64,000 bases of DNA from Sphingomonas sp. CFBP 13720. Its GTDB lineage: Bacteria; Pseudomonadota; Alphaproteobacteria; Sphingomonadales; Sphingomonadaceae. The stretch lies in the NCBI RefSeq assembly GCF_014842075.1, contig NZ_JACYVA010000004.1, positions 1 through 64,000 on the forward strand. The letters run 5' to 3'. Made by a program: the position numbers and the translations under genes. The first letter of the stretch is position 1. The number at the start of each line of letters is the position of its first letter. The notes below the pieces were generated by a model, which saw only the letters and a list, made by a program, of their open reading frames with translations, was not told where the DNA came from and did not search any database. This document shows positions 17,656 to 24,883 of this stretch, in pieces.

Positions 17656-18482
17656 TGCATCGCAACCGGATCGCATTGATCGCCGGGCTGGCACTGGCCG
17701 CACCGGGGGCTGCGCAGGATCGGCCGGGGTTCACCGACACGCCCGTGCTGCCCGACGGCAAGTGGCGCGTGCACGACGCCGCGCGACCTGCGCCGGTGGT
17801 GGTGACGCCCGCCGCGCAACCCGGCGGCGCACCCGCCGACGCGATCATATTGTTCGACGGAACATCCACCGATCAGTGGCAGGGGCAACGCGGCGCATGG
17901 CCGGTCGCGGACGGCGCGATGACCGTTCCGTCGCGCGCCAGCAGCGGCGGCGAGAATAATCTGGTGTCGAAACGCAGCTTCGGCGACGTTCAGCTTCATC
18001 TCGAATTCCGGTCACCGAACCCGCCGACCAAGGCGTCGCAGGATCGCGGCAACAGCGGCATCTGGTTCATGCAGCGCTATGAACTGCAGATCCTCGACGG
18101 GTATCGCAACCCGACCTATGCCGACGGGACGGTCGGCGCAGTCTATGGCTGGAAGCCGCCGCTGGCCAACGCGGCGCGCGCGCCGGGCGAATGGCAAAGC
18201 TATGACGTGGTGTTCGAACGTCCCCGTTTTGCGGCGGACGGGAAACTGCTGCGGCCCGCCTATGTCACCGCATTCCTGAACGGCGTGCTGGTGCAGAACC
18301 ATCAGGCGATGCTCGGCACGACCATCTGGAAGAAGGTCGCGACGTACGAAGCGCATGGCGATGCCGCCCCGATCCAGTTGCAGGATCATGATTCGCCCGT
18401 GTCGTTCCGCAATATCTGGGTCCGTCCGTTGCCCGATGCGGCGGTCGGTTCCGCTTCCGCCCCCGCCGGAGAAGTCCGATGA
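17652..18482 (+). CDS. DUF1080 / 3-keto-glycoside hydrolase-like protein
   Basis: This 276-residue exported protein has a signal peptide up to about residue 20 (LALAAPGAAQ) and a DUF1080 concanavalin-like domain. Landmarks are IILFDGTSTDQWQG, LHLEFRSPNPP, GNSGIWFMQRYELQILD and FLNGVLVQNH. DUF1080 proteins have been shown to hydrolyse 3-keto-disaccharides and related 3-keto-glycosides. Here it would follow the GMC dehydrogenase in the periplasm. Two start codons are possible, 17652 and 17655; both overlap the preceding stop. A second copy of the family ends the operon at 22554, with low similarity between them. Confidence 0.85.
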   Translation: MMHRNRIALIAGLALAAPGAAQDRPGFTDTPVLPDGKWRVHDAARPAPVVVTPAAQPGGAPADAIILFDGTSTDQWQGQRGAWPVADGAMTVPSRASSGGENNLVSKRSFGDVQLHLEFRSPNPPTKASQDRGNSGIWFMQRYELQILDGYRNPTYADGTVGAVYGWKPPLANAARAPGEWQSYDVVFERPRFAADGKLLRPAYVTAFLNGVLVQNHQAMLGTTIWKKVATYEAHGDAAPIQLQDHDSPVSFRNIWVRPLPDAAVGSASAPAGEVR

Positions 18483-19048
18483 TCGACCGCCGTACCGCCC
18501 TTGCCGGGGTGGCCGCCATGTTCGGGACCAGCCTGTTCGCGCCGATCGCGCGCGCCGCCAACGCTGCACAGGCGTCGCGCGTGCCGGTCATCAGCGACGG
18601 TCCGGCCAGCGTCGCGGTGTTCACGCCCGCGCAGCGCGCGCTGATGACGGCGCTCAGCGAACGGGTGCTACCGACCACCGATACGCCCGGCGCGATCGCC
18701 GCCGGGGTGCCGGCCTTCATCGAAAAGCTGCTGGCGGACTGGGCCGCGCCGGAGGATCGCAAGCCGATCCTCGCGGGGCTGGACGCGATCGAGGCGCGCA
18801 GCCTGAAGGATTACAGGCTGTCCGCCAGCCGCGCGACGGCCGCGCAGCAGGACGCGTTGCTGACCGTCGCGATGGAGAACGGGATGCCCGGCGGGTCCGC
18901 CTTCTTCGAAGCGTTCCGGCAGATGGTGATTACCGGATACTACACGTCCGAGATCGGCATGACGCAGGAGCGCGAATATCTGCCCGTTCCCGGCGAATAT
19001 AACGGCGAATTTCCCTATTCCTCCGTCAACAAGGTCTACAGCGCATGA
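18479..19048 (+). CDS. Small Tat subunit of GMC sugar dehydrogenase
   Basis: This 189-residue protein belongs to the gluconate 2-dehydrogenase subunit 3 family. A Tat signal is at the start (DRRTALAG). The mature part is helical, with LMTALSERVLPTTDTPGA near residues 55-75 and the closing GMTQEREYLPVPGEYNGEFP. In known glucoside 3-dehydrogenases and gluconate dehydrogenases this subunit carries the FAD subunit through the Tat system and stabilises it. The large subunit at 19911 has no signal of its own, so it would be exported bound to this protein. Four-base overlaps join it to both neighbours. Confidence 0.88.
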   Translation: MIDRRTALAGVAAMFGTSLFAPIARAANAAQASRVPVISDGPASVAVFTPAQRALMTALSERVLPTTDTPGAIAAGVPAFIEKLLADWAAPEDRKPILAGLDAIEARSLKDYRLSASRATAAQQDALLTVAMENGMPGGSAFFEAFRQMVITGYYTSEIGMTQEREYLPVPGEYNGEFPYSSVNKVYSA

Positions 19049-19887
19049 TCAGCCGTCGTACCGCACTGGCCGGGGGCGGCGGCGTCGCCGCGCTCGCGCT
19101 GTTCGACCGGATCGTCCCGCCCGCATCGGCGGCACAGATCGGGCCGATCGGCCTGCAACTCTATACGATCCGCGAAATTTTCCAGAAAGACCCGGTCGCC
19201 GCGCTCGAACAGGTGGCGCGCATCGGATATCGCGAAGTCGAATTCGGCGGCGGCGGCTATGACACCATGGATCATGCGCTGCTGCGGCGGACGATGGATC
19301 GGCTGAAGCTGCGCGCGCCGTCGGTGCACATCGGCTATGACGCGCTGCTCGGCCAGTTCGACCGGTCGGTGCAGATGGCCAAGACGCTGGGCGCGGACAC
19401 CGTCGTACTGCCGTACATGACCGACGAGCATCGCACCGGTCCGGCGTGGCAGGCGGCTTTGCCCAATTTCAACCGCTTCGCGACCGGATTGAAGCGCGCC
19501 GGCCTGAGCTTCGCCTATCACAATCACGACTTCGAATTCACGATCAAGCCCGGCGGCGTCAGCCTGTACGACCAACTGCTCAAGGCGACCGACCCGGCGC
19601 TGGTGAAGGTCGAGCTGGATATCTTCTGGGCGGTCCATGCGGGCGAGGATGCGGCGGCGTGGATCGATCGGTTGGGAAGCCGGCTCTACGCCTATCACGT
19701 CAAGGATATGCGCGCCGATCGTTCGATGACGGCGGTGGGGCAGGGGACGATCGATTTCGCCGCGCTGTTCCGGCGCAGGGCGGGGGCGGGCGTGCGGCAT
19801 TTCTATGTCGAGAACGATCAGGCGCCCGCGCCCTATCTGCCCGATATCACGACCAGCTTTGCGACGTTGCGCGCGTTGCGCTTCTAG
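19045..19887 (+). CDS. Tat-exported sugar isomerase/epimerase-fold protein
   Basis: This 280-residue TIM-barrel protein is the third of this superfamily in the operon. The Tat signal ISRRTALAGGG begins at residue 2. The barrel has IGLQLYTIREIF, GYREVEFGG, SFAYHNHDFEF (metal His and neighbours), VKVELDIFWAV (Glu, Asp), AYHVKDMR (His) and HFYVENDQAP (Glu). It lies between the two subunits of the dehydrogenase, so it probably acts on the oxidised product, for example by epimerising or eliminating a 3-keto-glycoside. The function is inferred from fold and context. Confidence 0.82.
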   Translation: MISRRTALAGGGGVAALALFDRIVPPASAAQIGPIGLQLYTIREIFQKDPVAALEQVARIGYREVEFGGGGYDTMDHALLRRTMDRLKLRAPSVHIGYDALLGQFDRSVQMAKTLGADTVVLPYMTDEHRTGPAWQAALPNFNRFATGLKRAGLSFAYHNHDFEFTIKPGGVSLYDQLLKATDPALVKVELDIFWAVHAGEDAAAWIDRLGSRLYAYHVKDMRADRSMTAVGQGTIDFAALFRRRAGAGVRHFYVENDQAPAPYLPDITTSFATLRALRF

Positions 19888-19910
19888 ACGCCTGACGAAA
19901 GGGTAGGAAC

Positions 19911-21587
19911 ATGGCTTCGACCAACAGGTTCGATGCGATCGTCATCGGTTCGGGCGTCAGCGGCGGTTTCGCGGCGAAGGAACTGACCGAAAAGGGGCTG
20001 CGCGTGCTGATGCTCGATCGCGGCGTGATGGTCGAGCATGGCGAGGGCTATGCATATGACGGCAAGCCCGCATTCGAGGTGCCGGCGCGCAACATGATGC
20101 CCGAGCCGCTGATCGACAGCGATTATTTCATCGCGCGCCACGGATATATCGCGCCCAGCAACCAGCGGTTCTACAATAACGACCGGCTGAACCCCTATGC
20201 GTATGACGAGGGCAGCAAATTCTACTGGATCCGCCCCGGCGCGGTCGGCGGCAAGTCGCTGATCTGGGGCCGGTGGACCTTCCGCTGGTCGCCCCAGGAT
20301 TTCGAGGCGAACCAGCGCGACGGGATCGATGGCGACTGGCCGATCCGGTATGACGACGTCGCGCCATGGTACAGCTATGTCGAGAAATATATCGGCGTGT
20401 CCGGCTCGCGCGAAAACCTGCCCTATCTGCCGGACAGCGAATTCCAGCCGCCGATGCCGATGAACGCGGCAGAGAAATGGTTGAAGCAGCGGCTGGAAAC
20501 TGAATTTCCCGGGCGCAAGCTGATCCACACCCGGCTGTCCAACATTACCGAGGACAAGCCCGAACAGAACCGCACCAAATGCCAGTACCGCAACCAGTGC
20601 AGCAACGGCTGTTCGTTCGGTGCCTATTTCTCGACGCAGGCGGTGACGCTGCCCGCCGCGCGCGCGACCGGGCGGCTGACGCTGCAGTCGGATGCCGTGG
20701 TCACGAACCTCGAATATGACGCGGCGCGCAAGCGGGTGACCGGCGTGCGCTATGTCGACGCCAATACCGGGCAGGCGCAGGTGGTGAACGCCGATATGGT
20801 GTTCCTGTGCGCGTCGGCGATGGGGTCGGTCCAGATCATGATGAATTCGCGCGATCCGGCGACGGGGCGCAGTCATTTCGACAGCAGCGGCACGCTGGGT
20901 CGGTATGTGATGGACCATATCTTCCGCGTAGGTGCCAGCGGCGAGATTCCGGGCATGACCGACCTGATCGAATATGGCCGGCGTCCCGGCGGGGTCTATG
21001 TCCCGCGCTTCCGCAACCTGCGCGATGGCGAGGATGTCGGGTTCAAGCGTGGCTATGGCTATCAGGGCAGCGCGCGGCGCGAACCGGCCGCCCCGGTCGG
21101 GTTCGGCGCATCGATGAAGCAGGGCATGCGCGCCTATGGCCCGTGGAAGTTCAGCATGGGCGCGTTCGGCGAATGCCTTCCCTACAAGGACAATCGCGTG
21201 ACGCTGGATACGGCCAAGGTCGACCGGTTCGGAATGCCGTTGATGCGGTTCGACGTCCGCTTCCGCGAGAACGAGCTGAAGATGATGGCGGACGCGCGGG
21301 TGCAGGGGGAAGCGATGCTGAAAGCCGCCGGGCTGCGCAACGTCACCAGTTCGGAGGGTGAACATGTGCCGGGCGACGCCATCCACGAAATGGGCGGCGC
21401 GCGCATGGGCCGGGACCCGCGCGCCTCGGTCCTGAACGGCTGGAGCCAGGCGCACGACGCGACGAACCTGTACGTGACCGATGGTGCCCAGATGGCGTCG
21501 GTGTCGTGCGTGAACCCGTCGCTGACGTTCATGGCGTTGACCGCACGGGCGACGGACCATGCGGTGCGGGCGCTGAAACAGGCATAG
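19911..21587 (+). CDS. GMC-family FAD sugar dehydrogenase, large subunit
   Basis: This 558-residue flavoprotein is of the glucose-methanol-choline family, gluconate 2-dehydrogenase/glucoside 3-dehydrogenase branch. The FAD site is AIVIGSGVSGGFAAKEL near residue 10. A cysteine-rich segment, KCQYRNQCSNGCSFGAYF near 223-240, could bind an iron-sulfur cluster, as in some relatives. Later landmarks are HEMGGARMG near 490 and SCVNPSLTFMAL near 535, which carry the catalytic His and Asn. There is no signal peptide, so export should depend on the small Tat subunit. AGGGTAGGA precedes the ATG. Electrons would go to the operon's cytochrome c. It probably makes 3-keto-glycosides. Confidence 0.9.
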   Translation: MASTNRFDAIVIGSGVSGGFAAKELTEKGLRVLMLDRGVMVEHGEGYAYDGKPAFEVPARNMMPEPLIDSDYFIARHGYIAPSNQRFYNNDRLNPYAYDEGSKFYWIRPGAVGGKSLIWGRWTFRWSPQDFEANQRDGIDGDWPIRYDDVAPWYSYVEKYIGVSGSRENLPYLPDSEFQPPMPMNAAEKWLKQRLETEFPGRKLIHTRLSNITEDKPEQNRTKCQYRNQCSNGCSFGAYFSTQAVTLPAARATGRLTLQSDAVVTNLEYDAARKRVTGVRYVDANTGQAQVVNADMVFLCASAMGSVQIMMNSRDPATGRSHFDSSGTLGRYVMDHIFRVGASGEIPGMTDLIEYGRRPGGVYVPRFRNLRDGEDVGFKRGYGYQGSARREPAAPVGFGASMKQGMRAYGPWKFSMGAFGECLPYKDNRVTLDTAKVDRFGMPLMRFDVRFRENELKMMADARVQGEAMLKAAGLRNVTSSEGEHVPGDAIHEMGGARMGRDPRASVLNGWSQAHDATNLYVTDGAQMASVSCVNPSLTFMALTARATDHAVRALKQA

Positions 21588-21630
21588 GCCGACCATCGTT
21601 CGAACGGCAGCTTTGCAGGAAGATACGGTA

Positions 21631-22554
21631 ATGCGTTTCACGAAGACGATCGTCGCGGCGCTTGCGGCGACGGGTATCGCGGTCACGGCGATCGCCGCCG
21701 CACCTCCGCCCGCACAAGTGCAGGCCCCCGCGGCGCAACGGCTGGTGCTGGTCGACGTTCCACGTGCCACCGGCCCGAAACGCGACCTGTTCAACGCGCG
21801 CGACCTGAGCAACTGGCAACCGTGGCTGGGCTATGCCGATCCGTCGCAGACCTATCTCGAAAAGCCCGCCGCCGACGCGATCGGGCGGCGCAACGCGGGC
21901 GACTTCGCGGTGCGGACGGTCGACGGTCGCCCGGCGCTGTGGATCAAGGGCGAGACGTGGGGCAGTCTGGTCAACGACCTGACGCTGTCCGACTATCACC
22001 TGCGGCTGGAGTATAAATGGGGGGCGAAGCGGTACGCGCCGCGCGTCGGCCTGCCACCCAATAACGGGCTGCTGTACCATACGCACGGCACCCCCGGCAC
22101 GGTGTTCGGCACTTGGCAGCCGGCGATCGAGTTCGAGATCATGCAGGGTTCCACCGGCATGGCGGTGATGGTGGGCGGCGAGACCCGCGCGCGCACCACC
22201 ACGGTCGAGGACCGGTCGATCATCGCCCCGCACCTGCGCTACCGGCTGAACGGCGCGCCGGTCGAACTGGCCAATCCGGGGCGGCTGTGGAACGTCGAGA
22301 ATGCGCGGGACGTCGAACGCCCGGCGGGCGAATGGAACGTCGTCGACCTGTACGTTCTGGGCGACCGGGCGGTCCATGTGCTGAACGGTGTGCCGGTGAT
22401 GGTGTTGACGGGTATCTCGACGGTCGGCGCGGACGGGACCCGCCGCCCGTTGACCGCCGGTCGCATCCAGCTCCAGTCCGAAGGAGCGGAGACGTGGTTC
22501 CGGTCGATCACCGTGGAGCCGATCCGCTCGCTTCCACGGGTGGTCGCGCGGTAA
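21631..22554 (+). CDS. Second DUF1080 / 3-keto-glycoside hydrolase-like protein
   Basis: This 307-residue exported protein has a signal peptide to about residue 25, ending in AIAA. The DUF1080 domain begins KRDLFNARDLSNWQPW and contains YHLRLEYKWGAK, PPNNGLLYHTHG, IEFEIMQGSTGM and a late LQSEGAETWFRSI strand. The start is the ATG at 21631, because the signal peptide begins there and AGGAAG lies upstream; a TTG 18 bases earlier is less likely. It closes the operon. Its divergence from the copy at 17652 suggests a different aglycone or linkage specificity. Confidence 0.85.
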   Translation: MRFTKTIVAALAATGIAVTAIAAAPPPAQVQAPAAQRLVLVDVPRATGPKRDLFNARDLSNWQPWLGYADPSQTYLEKPAADAIGRRNAGDFAVRTVDGRPALWIKGETWGSLVNDLTLSDYHLRLEYKWGAKRYAPRVGLPPNNGLLYHTHGTPGTVFGTWQPAIEFEIMQGSTGMAVMVGGETRARTTTVEDRSIIAPHLRYRLNGAPVELANPGRLWNVENARDVERPAGEWNVVDLYVLGDRAVHVLNGVPVMVLTGISTVGADGTRRPLTAGRIQLQSEGAETWFRSITVEPIRSLPRVVAR

Positions 22555-22618
22555 GGGGTTCGGCACTGCCACACGATCGTCATCGCGACGTAGCGCGTCT
22601 GTAAGACCGCATCGTCAT

Positions 22619-22644
22619 GCCCCCTGCATCACGGGCAAGGGGGC
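22619..22644 (+). promoter_or_regulatory. Hairpin enclosing the phosphoesterase ribosome binding site
   Basis: GCCCCCT (22619-22625) pairs perfectly with AGGGGGC (22638-22644) around a 12-base loop. The second arm contains the likely Shine-Dalgarno AAGGGGG, and the ATG is at 22649. When folded, the stem would hide the ribosome binding site. It may instead act as a weak terminator of the upstream operon. Confidence 0.5.
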
Positions 22645-22648
22645 TGAC

Positions 22649-24604
22649 ATGAACAGGCGCGAATTTACACGACGGGCAAGCATGCTGACGATCGCGACCG
22701 CCGGCGCGGGAATGGTCGCGGCGTGCGACGACGGCAACGGCGCGGTCGCCGCACCCGAACCGACGCCAACCCCCACGCCGACCCCCACCGCCGCACCGCT
22801 GCCGACCGCGATGTTCGCGGGCGAACCGCTGGTGCTGAGCGAACCCATGCTGCAACTGCCGACGGCGGACAGCGTGCGCGTGGTGTGGTTCACCGAGTTC
22901 AAAGGGCGCGATCATGCCGTACGCTACGGCACGAACTTCGCGATGCAGGTTGTCGCGACATCGACACCGCTGTCGCGGATGTACGAGGATGCGTCGTCGA
23001 CCGTCGGCGGCCGCAGCTATACCGGCCTGACGCAGCGCGACGTCTGGAAGCACGAAGCGGTCGTGCCCGCCCTGAAGGCCGGGGAGCGCGTTCCCTATGT
23101 CGCGGTCAGCAACGACGGCGTCAAACCGATGCGCAGCGGCGAAGCGACGCTCCAGCCGCTGCCGGCGGCGGGGCAGAAGACCCGGATCCTGCTGACGTCC
23201 GATCTTCAGCTCAAGAAGATGGCATCCGCCAATTACGAGCGCGTGTTCGAAACGCAGGGGCCGATCGACGGAATCCTGTTCGCGGGCGATCTGGTCAACG
23301 TGCCCAACCGCGCGTCCGAATGGTTCGACAACAGCGTCCTGAACCTGCCGCCGTTCTTCGCCGCGTTGCAGGGAACGATGCGCAAATGGCAGCCCGCATC
23401 GACCTATACCGGCGGCGCGCTGCTCCAGAACGGGTGGATCTATCCGATCCCGGGCAATCACGAATATTCCGGCCGGTGGAACACCGCGAACGATCTGAAC
23501 ACCATGTTTAACGATCCCCAGCCACGCTGGTATGCCGAGATCGCGTATGAAAAGGTGAAGGCGACGGTCAATCCGTCGGACGACGCCGCGATCCGCGAAC
23601 GCTGGATCACCGACAATTCGTTCGAGCTGGTATCGTACGAGGAAATCTTCACCCTGCCGCAGGGACCGGAGGGCGGACGCTATTATGCCCAGCGGATCGG
23701 CGACATGTTCCTGATCGCGATGGACGGCAACCGGATCTGGCGCAACTGGAGCGCGACGTCGGAGGGCAAGCTGTCCGAAGCGCCCGCATCGATGAACAAT
23801 CCGGCCGAGTGGGGCTTCGGCGATTTCCAGTTCCATCCGTTCGCCCGGGGATCGCGCCAGTACCGCTGGCTGCAGGAAGTGCTGGCGAGCGAGGCGTATC
23901 GCACCGCGAAGTACAAGGTGGTGATGGTCCACCAATCGGTCTTCGGTCTGGGCGACAATGCGACGCCGGTGATGGCGCAGACGCAGGCCAGCTTCGAATA
24001 TACCGATGCGGCGGGCGCGGTGCAGGTGCTGGGACCCTTGGCGTTCCCGATCGATCCGGCGACGTGGAACGCGCAGATCCAGCCGATCATCGATGCCAAG
24101 CGGATGCGGTTCGTAAAATATGACTATCCGCTGGCCGCCGATCTGTGGCGCAACGACATCGAACCGTTGCTGATCGGCGCAGGCGTACAGCTGGTCCACG
24201 TCGGCCATTCGCATTTGTGGTGCCGGTCGAAGGTCGGAACGCTGAATTACATCGAAACGTCGAACGTCGGGAACAGCTACGGCGCCTATGTCGAAAATCT
24301 GACGGCGCGGCGTACGGCAGTGCCCGCGCCGAACGCGCTGACTGCCGTTACCGGCTTCACGTGGAATCAGGACGATTATCCGCGCGAAGGCGATCCGCAC
24401 GACCGGGTGATGTTCACGCCGACGCTGCGCAATCCAATGGTGGAACTGGCCGGTGCGGCCGCGCCGGTGCCGTTCGTGTCCAGCAACGACATCACGGCAT
24501 ACAGCATCTTCGATACCGCGACGGGTATGATCAGCAGCTATGCGTTCGATACGCGCTTTCCAGCGCGCGATCCGATCAAGTTCGACGAGTTCGCACTGAT
24601 CTGA
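22649..24604 (+). CDS. Tat-lipoprotein metallophosphoesterase
   Basis: This 651-residue enzyme has a twin-arginine signal with RREFTRRASM, followed by a lipobox ending MVAAC, so it is probably a Tat-exported lipoprotein. A PTPTPTPT linker (residues about 36-48) separates the anchor from an N-terminal fibronectin-like domain. The calcineurin-like phosphoesterase core then shows TSDLQ, FAGDLVN, PIPGNHEYSG, VMVHQSV and HVGHSHLW, which together give the two-metal site. This is the purple-acid-phosphatase-like arrangement. It may release phosphate from esters outside the cell membrane. The gene follows the sugar operon by 95 bp, behind a hairpin, and may be a separate unit. Confidence 0.88.
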   Translation: MNRREFTRRASMLTIATAGAGMVAACDDGNGAVAAPEPTPTPTPTPTAAPLPTAMFAGEPLVLSEPMLQLPTADSVRVVWFTEFKGRDHAVRYGTNFAMQVVATSTPLSRMYEDASSTVGGRSYTGLTQRDVWKHEAVVPALKAGERVPYVAVSNDGVKPMRSGEATLQPLPAAGQKTRILLTSDLQLKKMASANYERVFETQGPIDGILFAGDLVNVPNRASEWFDNSVLNLPPFFAALQGTMRKWQPASTYTGGALLQNGWIYPIPGNHEYSGRWNTANDLNTMFNDPQPRWYAEIAYEKVKATVNPSDDAAIRERWITDNSFELVSYEEIFTLPQGPEGGRYYAQRIGDMFLIAMDGNRIWRNWSATSEGKLSEAPASMNNPAEWGFGDFQFHPFARGSRQYRWLQEVLASEAYRTAKYKVVMVHQSVFGLGDNATPVMAQTQASFEYTDAAGAVQVLGPLAFPIDPATWNAQIQPIIDAKRMRFVKYDYPLAADLWRNDIEPLLIGAGVQLVHVGHSHLWCRSKVGTLNYIETSNVGNSYGAYVENLTARRTAVPAPNALTAVTGFTWNQDDYPREGDPHDRVMFTPTLRNPMVELAGAAAPVPFVSSNDITAYSIFDTATGMISSYAFDTRFPARDPIKFDEFALI

Positions 24605-24610
24605 TCGCCG

Positions 24611-24644
24611 CGCCGCCATCCCGGACGCATCCGGGATGGCGGCG
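24611..24644. terminator. Perfect 15-bp hairpin between convergent genes
   Basis: CGCCGCCATCCCGGA and TCCGGGATGGCGGCG form a perfect 15-bp stem with loop CGCA, seven bases after the phosphoesterase stop. No T-run follows. Its place between convergent genes fits a bidirectional terminator. Confidence 0.75.
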
Positions 24645-24706
24645 ACGGTCATTCCGCTCTGGGAGCAGTCCGGCCATCCGTTCGCGCCGGCGGTGCTCCG
24701 TCGGGA

Positions 24707-24883
24707 TCAGGAAGCGGAGCTGGCATCCTTTTCCGCCGCCTTGCCGGCACGTTTCTGGGCCTTGCCACGTTCGCGCGCCGCGTCGTCGCCCATCAGCGTG
24801 CCGATCGCTTCGTGCACCGACCCTTTGGTCGTGCGGTCGGCGGCGTCCTTCGTCGTGGCGTTTGTCGTCGGTCGCGTGGTCAT
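24707..24883 (-). CDS. CsbD-like stress protein
   Basis: This 58-residue hydrophilic, Ala/Lys/Asp-rich protein carries the CsbD-family pattern KGSVHEAIGTLMGDDAARER followed by KAQKRAG. CsbD-like proteins are general-stress proteins of unknown biochemistry. The ATG at 24883 overlaps the stop of the PAS-LuxR gene (ATGA), so the two are translationally coupled. This suggests the CsbD-like protein is made together with the regulator. It is too short to assign a fold beyond a helical, possibly disordered, chain. Confidence 0.78.
   Translation of the reverse strand: MTTRPTTNATTKDAADRTTKGSVHEAIGTLMGDDAARERGKAQKRAGKAAEKDASSAS

Noticed and set aside
19884..21812. 642-codon minus-strand open frame across the GMC gene
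   Set aside because: Low-complexity antisense product; the GMC motifs on the plus strand explain the codon pattern.
22580..24652. 690-codon open frame on the minus strand, antisense to the phosphoesterase
   Set aside because: It is rich in Arg, His, Gln and Asp without domains, as expected from reading a high-GC gene backwards. The plus-strand gene has clear metallophosphoesterase motifs.
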